A stretch of 40,685 bases of DNA, from the IMG/VR virus record IMGVR_UViG_3300005289_000011, positions 1-40,685 of that record. One strand, given 5' to 3'. This document shows, piece after piece, positions 15,882 through 22,974 of the stretch; the first letter of the stretch is position 1, and the number at the start of each line of letters is the position of its first letter. Source of the DNA: a virus. A program made the position numbers and the translations under genes. The notes under the pieces were generated by a model that saw only the letters and a list, made by a program, of their open reading frames with translations, ran no database searches and was not told the origin of the DNA.

Positions 15882-18202
15882 TATTCCGTCTCCATCATCG
15901 CTTGTTGTTCGCTAAAACCTTGGCTGCGTTCAGCGCGGCTTTCGCCGCTGATCTTAAGCGCCGTATCCACTTGGCTCTGTTCGGTTGCGCGGGCTTCCCT
16001 GTACTCTTCAAGATCCTGCCTACGTGCGTCAAGGCCGATGCTAGAAAGGATCTTGGCGGTTTCTGCCTGCATCTTATTGATCCGCGCATCAGTTTCAGCC
16101 ATCTTTGTGGCGAAATCCTGCTGTTGCTTTGATAGCTGCAATTGAAGCTTCTGGTTTTCAGCCTGAGCCTTCGCGGCGTCAGACTGAGCCTTAAGCTGCA
16201 ATTCTCCCATCTTTCGTTCGTTCTCGGCCTGAGCCTGAGCGGCCCGCGCCTGTACAGTGGCCATTGCGGCTTGGGCTTTCACACCTTCAGCCTTGGCAAG
16301 CTCCATCTGCGCTGCCGCAAGCTCTGCGCTGCCATCACTTGCCTGCTCACCCTGTGGAGCCTGCCCAACGCTATCAATCCAATCGTCAATGAGCGTTTCA
16401 AGCTCGCGGCCCGTGCGGAACGGCGCAAGCTGAAATTTCAGCATGGCACCAGCGAGCTTTGCGCCCTGCGGTCCTGTCTGCACCAATGGCAGAAGCGCCT
16501 GGGATGCGGTCGCGAATGCCGACATGAATTCATTACGGCTGGACTTTTCCGCCTGCTCATCGGCCCAGATGGTCGAGCCGTCTTCGATCTCAAACGCAAA
16601 GCTGCGCGCCTTGTCATCACGCAACAGCTTCATGATGTCCTCGATTGGGACTTCATTCTGCATCTCGTTCAGCATAGGCGCGTAGCGGGCAATGATGGCC
16701 TGCTGTGCCTGCTGGAATTCCTGCTGCGCCTGTTGAGCCTGTTCAGTCGGGATCTGTGGTGCGGTTTCCTGCGCCTTCTGGCCTAGAGCCTTAAGCTCCT
16801 GCTCTGCGGCCTTTTCAATATCCTTGATGCGCTTTTCAATATCCGCCTTGGACGGGATATCAAGCTGCGACATATCCAGCAGGGTTTCTTTAGTGAACGT
16901 CTCCGCAATAATCTCGGCAGCAATGCGCACAGCATCACGGGCAATGCGCTGTAGTTCCTGAATCTTCTCGCGAACACGCACAGAACCATATTGCGTCTTA
17001 AGCTGCTGCGCACCTAGCGTCTCTTCCGCTTCGGTAGCACCTCGCATGATGTCGGAAATGCCCGATAGCTGATAGAAATCATCAATCAACTGCGAGCGAG
17101 CGGAAATAAGCCCCTGAATTGTCGTGGCCACCATGTCGATAGGCAACCACTGCACAAAATTGGACATGTCGCCAGACAGGGACGCGGACGGAACCGGAAT
17201 CAGGATCTCGTCATCATCGGAGCGCATAAGCTCCTCAATGGCGTTGCCAACGTCGCCACCAGCCGGGATAAGCCCCTTCATCTTCACCTTGTCGAGCAAG
17301 AGATAGATGCGGCTGGTTAGCGTGTTGATCTTGTTGAAATGCGAGGCATAGCGCTCGTAATCCGGGACCGGGACCAAAGAGCGGCGCTGCAATGTGCCAT
17401 AGGCTGGCTTCGGGCAAGGGAAAAATCCCTCCAGCTTTACGTCTGGTTCGGACGAATCCAAGAGAACGTCAACGCCCTCGGATACCCAATAAACGCGGTT
17501 ATCGACCTTGTGCCAGACTTCCCAGACAGACGCCTTCTTGCTGTTGTCGGTCGCGCCGTGTTCGTAATCGTCGCGCTTGGTGGTGAGAGCCGCATTCTTG
17601 TAGGCATCGCCGCTGTATTTGCGAAACCGCTTGCGCATGTCTTTGCGCGTCATCCATGACCGGCCAGCCACCCAACCTACTTCGCACCATTTACGGGCGA
17701 CCTCGTGCCGGAAGTCTGTGCGATCCTTGTGCTCAAAACAGACCTTCTGGCCTTCTTTGCGAATCCACATCACACCGCGATTGGTGAAAATCAGATCATC
17801 GCGGATCTCACACATGACCTCGTCAATATTGGATCGATCAAGCGCGGAAACAGAAGTGCGCTCCAATAGCTCAGCGGTCTTGTTCTTGAGCGGGCGGCTG
17901 TCCTTGAACTGCGGCGCAACAACGGGCTTTGGCGCATGGGCATATATAGCGGGCTTCAGGATCTCATAAGATGCCCAGAACAGATCTAGCTCAGCATCAG
18001 CCCATGTGGAATCAAGCGGCGAAATCTTGCCCAGGCGTTCAGTATCGCGGCGCGAATAGATATCATCGATTTCGTTGCAGATATCCTGCCAGTCGCGAAA
18101 AGCCTTTTGGGAATTTTCAAGCGCCGCAAGGATAACGCGGGATGATTTCGCATCTTCCTGATCCTTCAGGGAATCTTCCGGCTGGATTTCGTCTTCGTCC
18201 AA
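15881..18202 (-). CDS. Portal protein (773 aa)
   Basis: The size and layout match P22-type portals. There is an N-terminal helical region (AFRDWQDICNEIDDIYSRRD) and a core with PLDSTWADAELDLFWASYEI, WYKVDNRVYWVSEG-like strands and LEGFFPCPKPAYGTLQ. A stem and crown region (YYQLSGISDIMRGATEAEET) follows, and about 240 residues of Gln/Ala-rich coiled coil form the tail (QQAQQEFQQAQQAIIARYAP, KAQAENQKLQLQLSKQQQ), the barrel. The start codon is TTG (18202) with GAGG upstream; there is no in-frame ATG before about residue 128. It is the first gene of the late unit, behind its own candidate promoter. Confidence 0.9.
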   Translation of the reverse strand: MDEDEIQPEDSLKDQEDAKSSRVILAALENSQKAFRDWQDICNEIDDIYSRRDTERLGKISPLDSTWADAELDLFWASYEILKPAIYAHAPKPVVAPQFKDSRPLKNKTAELLERTSVSALDRSNIDEVMCEIRDDLIFTNRGVMWIRKEGQKVCFEHKDRTDFRHEVARKWCEVGWVAGRSWMTRKDMRKRFRKYSGDAYKNAALTTKRDDYEHGATDNSKKASVWEVWHKVDNRVYWVSEGVDVLLDSSEPDVKLEGFFPCPKPAYGTLQRRSLVPVPDYERYASHFNKINTLTSRIYLLLDKVKMKGLIPAGGDVGNAIEELMRSDDDEILIPVPSASLSGDMSNFVQWLPIDMVATTIQGLISARSQLIDDFYQLSGISDIMRGATEAEETLGAQQLKTQYGSVRVREKIQELQRIARDAVRIAAEIIAETFTKETLLDMSQLDIPSKADIEKRIKDIEKAAEQELKALGQKAQETAPQIPTEQAQQAQQEFQQAQQAIIARYAPMLNEMQNEVPIEDIMKLLRDDKARSFAFEIEDGSTIWADEQAEKSSRNEFMSAFATASQALLPLVQTGPQGAKLAGAMLKFQLAPFRTGRELETLIDDWIDSVGQAPQGEQASDGSAELAAAQMELAKAEGVKAQAAMATVQARAAQAQAENERKMGELQLKAQSDAAKAQAENQKLQLQLSKQQQDFATKMAETDARINKMQAETAKILSSIGLDARRQDLEEYREARATEQSQVDTALKISGESRAERSQGFSEQQAMMETE

Positions 18203-18229
18203 GGTGCGCGCCTCGCTTTGTGTGGGGTA

Positions 18230-18258
18230 GTTATAGCGCGGGCGTGGGGAAATGGGAA
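18230..18258 (-). promoter_or_regulatory. Candidate late promoter before portal
   Basis: On the minus strand TTCCCA (18258-18253), a 17-base spacer and TATAAC (18235-18230). The -10 is good (five of six) and the -35 fair (four of six). It starts inside the tail of a GC-rich hairpin and would place the transcript start about 20 bases before the TTG start of the portal. Confidence 0.5.
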
Positions 18259-18288
18259 GCCCCGCCGCTACGTGGTGCAGGGCGGGGC
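18259..18288 (-). terminator. GC-rich hairpin ahead of late promoter
   Basis: An eight-pair stem GCCCCGCC/GGCGGGGC with a 14-base loop. On the minus strand it is followed by TTCCCATTTCCCC, a broken T-tract. It sits after the leftward early genes and before the portal, where a terminator or attenuator would separate early from late transcription. Confidence 0.5.
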
Positions 18289-18388
18289 CTAGAGAGTGTC
18301 GGGAGATGCCTCGGCCTGAGCGCTCTAAGCGTACGGCATCAGCAGTCCTGCATATTCCTGTACGGGGCTGAAACCCTCTGCGGCCACT

Positions 18389-18600
18389 TTATGCCTCATG
18401 CGGCTCGGACGCGGCCACGATTCGGCTTTCAAGTGTTCCAGTACTTGCGATCAATCCGCTTTCCCGATCTGTGTTGACGCTATGCGTCGAATTAGTGGCC
18501 CAGCCATTTCTGGCTACCCTTACAAGGGGCTGATCGCGCGGGCCTCCGCATTGGAACTTTGCCGCTAGATTGATAATTCCTAGAAGCAATTACATTAGAC
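18389..18600 (-). other. Structured intergenic stretch, possible non-coding RNA
   Basis: The gap 18203-18622 (420 bases) holds no convincing gene. On the minus strand it can fold into a chain of stems: an outer GGCCC/GGGCC pair (18540-18544 with 18497-18501) enclosing CCCTT/AAGGG and AGCCA-GAAA-TGGCT, followed by GACGC/GCGTC and CAAGT/ACTTG. A 66-residue reading frame with a TTG start (18589-18389) crosses it but has no ribosome site. It may be a small RNA or leader, or a decayed gene. Confidence 0.35.
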
Positions 18601-18622
18601 TGGCATTGACCACCAGTATTTA

Positions 18623-18826
18623 TCAAACCTTAGGCTTCCCGTCACTCTCTTTCTGAAGACGGGCAATATCCTCTTCCTTCTGGCGCTCCATTTCCTCGAA
18701 GCGCTCACTCTCACGCTGGTCTAGGGGCACCTCAGTCGTGCCGTTGGTAATGACAGGGTTCGGCGTCATTTCGGCTTCACGTTCCTTGGCTGCGGCTTCG
18801 ATAGCCGGATCTTTCTTGCGCGACAT
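18623..18826 (-). CDS. Small charged protein (67 aa)
   Basis: MSRKKDPAIEAAAKEREAEM then a Glu/Arg/Lys-rich helix with RESERFEEMERQKEEDIAR. Strong ribosome site CTAGGAGAATCACC before ATG. The C-terminal half is a probable coiled coil and the rest is likely disordered. No family recognised. It lies after the terminator of the upstream cassette and before the portal leader; no clear promoter of its own is visible. Confidence 0.6.
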   Translation of the reverse strand: MSRKKDPAIEAAAKEREAEMTPNPVITNGTTEVPLDQRESERFEEMERQKEEDIARLQKESDGKPKV

Positions 18827-18900
18827 GGTGATTCTCCTAGCTAGGGTTGGGTTTGGGTGTAACTAGGATTGTGGGGTTTGGGTTCCTTAATGGGGCAAGG

Positions 18901-18923
18901 AAAAGCCCGCGCAGTGGCGGGCT
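18901..18923 (-). terminator. Intrinsic terminator closing the 19.5-18.9 kb cassette
   Basis: On the minus strand AGCCCGC-CACTGC-GCGGGCT followed by TTTT (18904-18901). It overlaps the stop codon of the 74-aa gene, so the three-gene cassette that starts at the 19546 promoter ends here. Confidence 0.82.
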
Positions 18924-19146
18924 AGGTTGGTCCATTGTGGAGGACTGATCTTGCTTTTATCAATGCATGGTTCAGTCGAAGCCAATGCGGCCCAGCAATT
19001 GCGCCCAAACGACTCACACCGGATGCGCACCTTTCTAGCTCAATCAGGGCGTCTCGAATTTCTCCTGATCGTTGATCGCCTGCTTTCTTGACATAAATCC
19101 CTTCCCGATACTCTTTCCACGTTTCTTCTTTTGGGTCATAGCTCAT
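18922..19146 (-). CDS. Unknown 74-aa protein, third gene of accessory cassette
   Basis: Start chosen at ATG 19146, overlapping the previous stop as TAATG; a longer upstream reading runs through the previous gene in another frame. MSYDPKEETWKEYREGIYVK opens a hydrophilic N-terminus; helices follow (EIRDALIELERCASGVSRLG, LRLNHALIKARSVLHNG). No family recognised. Its stop is embedded in the terminator stem. Confidence 0.6.
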   Translation of the reverse strand: MSYDPKEETWKEYREGIYVKKAGDQRSGEIRDALIELERCASGVSRLGAIAGPHWLRLNHALIKARSVLHNGPT

Positions 19147-19304
19147 TAACGTGCACCTGTTTTTCGAAAAACTTCTGTCGTAAACCAGTGGCCGACAAGC
19201 TGTTGTGCAGACTCTGGCTTCATCGCGCATCGGTCGGCAAGAAGGCTTTCCGTCGCCTCGCGGCTTAGGCGGCGCTTGGACGCGAACCTGTAGATCGCGC
19301 CCAT
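19146..19304 (-). CDS. Unknown 52-aa basic protein, second gene of accessory cassette
   Basis: MGAIYRFASKRRLSREATES and on to a helical C-terminus (AQQLVGHWFTTEVFRKTGAR). Strongly basic N-terminus, and possible nucleic-acid contact is only a guess. ATG 19304 lies eight bases after the stop of the 55-aa gene. The one-base overlap with the next gene suggests translational coupling. Too short for family recognition. Confidence 0.5.
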   Translation of the reverse strand: MGAIYRFASKRRLSREATESLLADRCAMKPESAQQLVGHWFTTEVFRKTGAR

Positions 19305-19311
19305 TCTTATC

Positions 19312-19479
19312 TCATACACTCCAGACATCGCCGTCCACGCTTGTGTGTGCGAACTTCGGTGCGGCGGCGTTCTGCTCGTCTACCAGTTTGCGGACGACGA
19401 CCATTGCGGCTTCCCAAGCTGGCGTTCCGAACTTGTGGTTGGAGACTTCTGCGCGGGCTACCTTGAGTTCCTTGGTCAT
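19312..19479 (-). CDS. Unknown 55-aa protein, first gene of accessory cassette
   Basis: A good GGAGAACGAAG ribosome site precedes ATG 19479, about 39 bases after the -10 of the 19546 promoter. The product begins MTKELKVARAEVSNHKFGTP, then a helix AAMVVVRKLVDEQNAAAP, and ends FAHTSVDGDVWSV. Family unknown. The tight promoter and ribosome-site placement is the main support for a real gene. Confidence 0.68.
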   Translation of the reverse strand: MTKELKVARAEVSNHKFGTPAWEAAMVVVRKLVDEQNAAAPKFAHTSVDGDVWSV

Positions 19480-19517
19480 CTTCGTTCTCCGTGGTGCTTG
19501 GTTCGTTTCGATGACCC

Positions 19518-19546
19518 TTTATCTCACACGTTAAAACGCATGTCAA
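19518..19546 (-). promoter_or_regulatory. Leftward promoter TTGACA-N17-GATAAA of accessory cassette
   Basis: TTGACA 19546-19541, a 17-base spacer, and GATAAA 19523-19518. The spacer shares TG...TTA.CGTGTGA with the promoter at 21626 and TG...TTTAA.GTGTGA with that at 34806. It begins just after the large-terminase stop and drives the three small genes ended by the terminator at 18901. Confidence 0.85.
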
Positions 19547-19555
19547 CACCAAATA

Positions 19556-21091
19556 TCAACGCCCTCGTCTACCCCCAGGCAACGCAGGAGCATAAATAGC
19601 CCCAATCTCCAGCTGCCTCTCAGGCTCCTTACGCACCGGCCCCGTCGCCATGCGATCCATAAGCTGACCCGCCAAGCCTAAACTGTCGACCATATCGTCA
19701 TGCACACCAACAGGAAATGACATCATCTCACTGATCAAGTCCGACAATCCCGGAAAATCCGCCCGCACATACATGCCAGATAGCGCCATACGGCCACGGA
19801 TAGACTGCGCGCGGACGGCCTTGTCACCACGGGTGGCAAACTGCTCACGGGCCACATATGACGCCGTCTCCATCATGCGTTTGACAAGGAACGGCCCAAC
19901 GCCTGACTTGATCTGCCCAGTCTCTTCAGCCCATCCAATAGGCTTCCACTTGCGCACAAGGTTGCAGAACGCATCAACCCATACGTCAGATGCCGTTTGA
20001 CCGCGCCACATATCGAGCAGCCACAAGCGCCCCTCAGAATCCACGCCAACGATAACATGCACGGTATAGTCGCCGCCGTTAGCCGTTACCGCATAGTCGG
20101 ACGCGCCGTATATCGATAGCGTCTCGCGCGGCGGCACAGATTCAGGCGGGACAGCCTTGATCCACTCGCGCTTGAAATAGTCACCAGTGTCGGGCGATGG
20201 TCGCTGCTGAAAGAGAGCGGACCATGTACGCGGGTTCTTGCGGAAGTTTGACCAGTGCTTTTCATCGAACCATTCAGGCCATATCATATCACCGATCTTG
20301 CGCCCTAACGGATCATCGTGACGCTCACACTCAGCGGCAAGGCAAATCACCTCCCACTCAAAGCCATCGCGGCCCATGATGATACCGGATTCGCCCTTGT
20401 AGTTCTCAGGCAATATGCGACCAGCTGGGTCATCGTTATGCCAGCGGGTAAGGATCATGGCGAGCGATCCGCCTGGAATAAGACGCGTCTTCACGCTCTC
20501 TTCGTATTCATCCCATGTGCGTTGTCGGATGACTTCGGAATCAGCGTCTTGCCTTCCTCGGATAGGGTCATCAATGGCCACGAACTTTGCACGATTGCCG
20601 GTGATGCCAGACAGAATGCCGCCTGACATGTATTCACTACCATTCTCAAGCGCCCATTCATCTGCCGCCGCCTGATCACCTGAAAGACCAGTGCCGAATA
20701 GAGCTTTGTATTTCGATTGCTTGATGATGGATCGAGTACGACGGCCAAACTTCTTCGCCATATCGGATCCATACGACACGCCAATCATGCGGTAGTTTGG
20801 CCATTTGCCCATCGCCCACGACGGCGCGACAACGGACGCATATGTGGACTTGGCCGACCCTGGAGGCATGAAGATCATGAGCCGACCGTGCGGCTTTTCA
20901 ATGCACCGCTGCAGGGCTTCCAGCGTAAGGACATGGTGCGCTGCTAACGGTGTCTCGACGCGTGCGCAATCGTCGCCGTCTTCAGATACGGGAGCGCCCG
21001 GCACGTCGATGTAACGGGCGTATTCCACCAGTGAGGAGCGAGCGCGACGACGTGCCAGTAGTTCGGCGGCGGCTTGTTGGCGGGTGGTCAT
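19556..21091 (-). CDS. terL: Terminase large subunit
   Basis: 511 residues. The ATPase half has Walker A MPPGSAKSTYASV (about 76-88), the substrate segment IGVSYGSDMAKKFGRR, Walker B KFVAIDDP (about 169-176) and the coupling motif LTRWHNDDP. The nuclease half has SIYGASDYAVTANGGDYTVH with its metal-binding Asp residues and HDDMVDSLGLAG near the end. It cuts and pumps DNA into the procapsid through the portal, with the small subunit encoded at 21708. ATG overlaps the previous stop as ATGA. The packaging type (cos, headful or repeat) cannot be read from the window. Confidence 0.95.
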   Translation of the reverse strand: MTTRQQAAAELLARRRARSSLVEYARYIDVPGAPVSEDGDDCARVETPLAAHHVLTLEALQRCIEKPHGRLMIFMPPGSAKSTYASVVAPSWAMGKWPNYRMIGVSYGSDMAKKFGRRTRSIIKQSKYKALFGTGLSGDQAAADEWALENGSEYMSGGILSGITGNRAKFVAIDDPIRGRQDADSEVIRQRTWDEYEESVKTRLIPGGSLAMILTRWHNDDPAGRILPENYKGESGIIMGRDGFEWEVICLAAECERHDDPLGRKIGDMIWPEWFDEKHWSNFRKNPRTWSALFQQRPSPDTGDYFKREWIKAVPPESVPPRETLSIYGASDYAVTANGGDYTVHVIVGVDSEGRLWLLDMWRGQTASDVWVDAFCNLVRKWKPIGWAEETGQIKSGVGPFLVKRMMETASYVAREQFATRGDKAVRAQSIRGRMALSGMYVRADFPGLSDLISEMMSFPVGVHDDMVDSLGLAGQLMDRMATGPVRKEPERQLEIGAIYAPALPGGRRGR

Positions 21092-21264
21092 GAGACGAGG
21101 GAGGATTTGATAGCCTTAATTCCAAATACAAACATTTCCCATCGGCTCATGCGCCACTTAGTTTCAATGTGAGGATTTAAATCCTCAATGTAAATAAAAT
21201 CACCATCATATTTAACCAACGGCCCCGCCTCACTCCAGAAAAGGTTGTTCACTTCAATCTCCAT
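21088..21264 (-). CDS. Unknown small protein before terL (58 aa)
   Basis: The frame ends MSRWEMFVFGIKAIKSSLVS and stops within the terL start (ATGA). The start is uncertain. ATG 21264 (MEIEVNNLFWSEAGPLVKYD) has no clear ribosome site, and an upstream in-frame GTG/TTG overlapping the end of the 79-aa gene would allow coupling. Hydrophilic N-terminus, basic C-terminal helix, no family recognised. Confidence 0.45.
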   Translation of the reverse strand: MEIEVNNLFWSEAGPLVKYDGDFIYIEDLNPHIETKWRMSRWEMFVFGIKAIKSSLVS

Positions 21265-21295
21265 TTGAGAACAGCAAAAAACAGAAATAGGGTGC

Positions 21296-21535
21296 TTAAA
21301 GCGCCCCAATCCCACCAAAAAGAGAACCGTCATGTTCACATACTCTGAACATTTCGACATATTCCGCGCCTCGACGTTTCCAGTCGTACGCAGTGCCAAA
21401 AGCATGATCAAAATCATCACAAGCAATTTCGCTTTCGCCATGTTGCGTCTTAACGCGAACAACGAACGGGCAAGCACTGAAGATTGCAGAAGACTGCACG
21501 AGGGCGAAACGTTCTGCGTCCGTAGCGTAAGCCAT
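21296..21535 (-). CDS. Unknown 79-aa protein of promoter-driven accessory unit
   Basis: ATG 21535 follows a strong AAGGAGG site and lies about 60 bases after the 21626 promoter. The protein begins MAYATDAERFALVQSSAIFS. It has CDDFDHAFGTAYDWKRRGAE with an aromatic/acidic helix and ends GSLFGGIGAL. No family recognised. It is inserted between the two terminase genes, an unusual place that splits a normally adjacent pair. Confidence 0.62.
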   Translation of the reverse strand: MAYATDAERFALVQSSAIFSACPFVVRVKTQHGESEIACDDFDHAFGTAYDWKRRGAEYVEMFRVCEHDGSLFGGIGAL

Positions 21536-21597
21536 GATTTTAGCGCCTCCTTAGCGCGATGGGCGACGGCGTGATTGCCTCGCTCTCTTGTGACTTA

Positions 21598-21626
21598 CTT
21601 ATCTCACACGCTAAGAAACATGTCAA
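21598..21626 (-). promoter_or_regulatory. Leftward promoter TTGACA-N17-GATAAG
   Basis: TTGACA 21626-21621, a 17-base spacer containing TTAGCGTGTGA, and GATAAG 21603-21598. Same architecture as the promoters at 19546, 34806, 7597 and 9835. It drives the 79-aa gene and probably contributes to terL. Confidence 0.85.
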
Positions 21627-21707
21627 CACACAATTTACGCGGCTCGCATCTGAATTGCCGGATGAATGCAGCTATCGGGGGCCGGTTCAGACGCTAAAGA
21701 ACTCCCC

Positions 21708-21971
21708 CTAAGCTTTACCAACCGCAATCGCGGCCAATTCCTCATCGCTCATGTCGGTGAGGGAATGACGGAGATTAAGCTCACCAGAATGTTCTACTGC
21801 CTTAACATCAGGCAACACCTTGCCGATGAGGATTTTAGCAGCATTAACCTGTGATGCATCCATAATAGGCAATTCGGAAAGTGCGTGTTCCGTCAATCGG
21901 TTAATCAACTGACTAGTTTGAATTTTAGCCTTCACATCATCTGGATGAAAAAGCTGCTTCCGCGCTGCCAT
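21708..21971 (-). CDS. terS: Terminase small subunit-like protein
   Basis: 87 residues. HPDDVKAKIQTSQLINRLTE then QVNAAKILIGKVLPDVKAVE followed by HSGELNLRHSLTDMSDEELA. This is the pattern of small proteins annotated as terminase small subunits in alphaproteobacterial phages: DNA-binding helices plus an oligomerisation helix, and a C-terminal LTDMSDEEL. ATG follows the DUF3309 stop by one base. It would recognise phage DNA for TerL. The C-terminal motif is also seen in other DNA-binding phage proteins, so the name is probable, not proven. Confidence 0.72.
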   Translation of the reverse strand: MAARKQLFHPDDVKAKIQTSQLINRLTEHALSELPIMDASQVNAAKILIGKVLPDVKAVEHSGELNLRHSLTDMSDEELAAIAVGKA

Positions 21972-22124
21972 TTACACACGCCCCAAAAGCACAAGCACCA
22001 ACAGAACCACAAGAATAATCCCTAAAGCACTAGAAGGCCCATAGCCCCAACCTGCAGCATGAGGCCATGAGGGCAAAGCTCCAACCAGAAGCAAAACGAG
22101 AATGATAATCAGGATGGTTGTCAT
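21972..22124 (-). CDS. DUF3309-type double-hydrophobic peptide (50 aa)
   Basis: Reads MTTILIIILVLLLVGALPSW then PHAAGWGYGPSSALGIILVV and LLVLVLLGRV. Two hydrophobic stretches flank the WPHAAGWGYGPS turn, which is the DUF3309 signature found widely in bacterial genomes, notably alphaproteobacteria. It overlaps the GcrA-like stop (ATGA) and has AGGAAATTTCG as ribosome site. Location: inner membrane hairpin. Function of the family is unknown. Too short for most gene callers, yet the match is close to full length. Confidence 0.85.
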   Translation of the reverse strand: MTTILIIILVLLLVGALPSWPHAAGWGYGPSSALGIILVVLLVLVLLGRV

Positions 22125-22756
22125 CGAAATTTCCTAGCATCACGAACAGCCCTTCGCTCGGAAACCGTTCCGGGGCCTGCGACTTTAACGGCATGATAAG
22201 CGCAATAAGGTTTTAGTTCAAGCTTATTGCATCCACAAAATCTATGCGGCCCCGTTTGAGTGAGAGGGTATTTGCAACCCTCGTTTTCCCAAAGCAATAA
22301 CCCAGGCAATCGCGATTGATCGTAATCGTCCAGTGATGGCTCTGTGTATGCGGTAACCGATACCGGCCCTGCTGAGCGCCACCCTGTTGACAGGTTCTTT
22401 GCCACGGGTGGTTTGTTCTGATACTTAGGTCCTGCCTTTCGCTTTTCAAACATGCCTGGATGCTTTGACGCGATTTCCCTCACACGTTCTTGGCTAATTC
22501 CGAATTGCCTGCCAATCTCGGCTGATGACTTAGTCGTGCCATTCCAGACAGTGGCCATTGCCTCAAGATCCGGCTGCAACTGCACGATTCTTGCTGGAAA
22601 CATGTGCCGAAGCCTTTTGGCCTTCGATGCAATCATGCTTCTTGTGTACGTATGCCCCAATGCTGAAGCGATCTCGGAGCATGACATACCACGGCCCCAC
22701 ATCTCGGATGCACGTGTGAGATCATCTCCTTGCCAGTTTTCGGTAGGGGTGCTCAT
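22121..22756 (-). CDS. gcrA: GcrA-family transcriptional regulator, phage-encoded
   Basis: 211 residues. The N-terminus has the GcrA helix-turn-helix pattern: WQGDDLTRASEMWGRGMSCS then EIASALGHTYTRSMIASKAK followed by RLRH. A second helix-turn-helix follows (SSAEIGRQFGISQERVREIA). The C-terminus keeps the GcrA cysteine module: LLLWENEGCKYPLTQTGPHR then FCGCNKLELKPYCAYHAVKV. Cellular GcrA binds sigma-70 and activates promoters carrying methylated GANTC sites in alphaproteobacteria. A phage copy could redirect host RNA polymerase to late promoters. The added second helix-turn-helix makes it longer than I expect for the cellular form. ATG overlaps the DUF551 stop. Confidence 0.82.
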   Translation of the reverse strand: MSTPTENWQGDDLTRASEMWGRGMSCSEIASALGHTYTRSMIASKAKRLRHMFPARIVQLQPDLEAMATVWNGTTKSSAEIGRQFGISQERVREIASKHPGMFEKRKAGPKYQNKPPVAKNLSTGWRSAGPVSVTAYTEPSLDDYDQSRLPGLLLWENEGCKYPLTQTGPHRFCGCNKLELKPYCAYHAVKVAGPGTVSERRAVRDARKFR

Positions 22757-22974
22757 GGGGTGTCTCCGGTTTTTGGAGGGCTTGGTAGGGGCATCCAGTG
22801 TGTTGGAGGCCAGTACCGGTTATTGAACGCACCGAACCCGTTGTATTCGCGCACCCATCTATCCACCTGCATTGTGCCGATCCGGTCTTCACTTCCGTTG
22901 GAAGCTTTCATACAAACACAGAGGATGAGAGTCCCATCCTTCGGAGCCGTGTCGATTGTCTGCCACTCCCCCAT
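22753..22974 (-). CDS. DUF551-like small protein (73 aa)
   Basis: Has the family hallmarks at both ends: GEWQTIDTAPKDGTLILCVC and YWPPTHWMPLPSPPKTGDTP, with a WVREYNGFGAF segment between. Such proteins are frequent in phages and prophages with no known role. TGATG start overlap with the preceding membrane-protein gene; ATGA overlap with the GcrA-like gene, so it is in a tightly coupled leftward operon. Confidence 0.8.
   Translation of the reverse strand: MGEWQTIDTAPKDGTLILCVCMKASNGSEDRIGTMQVDRWVREYNGFGAFNNRYWPPTHWMPLPSPPKTGDTP

Noticed and set aside
18500-18545. tRNA-like loop (CTTGTAA in a CCC/GGG stem)
   Set aside because: Resembles an anticodon arm for Thr, but no D-arm, T-arm or acceptor stem can be built around it.
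18389-18589. 66-codon leftward frame before the portal
   Set aside because: Needs a TTG start without ribosome site, and the composition is not protein-like enough. The structured-RNA reading explains the stretch equally well; kept only as an uncertain stretch.
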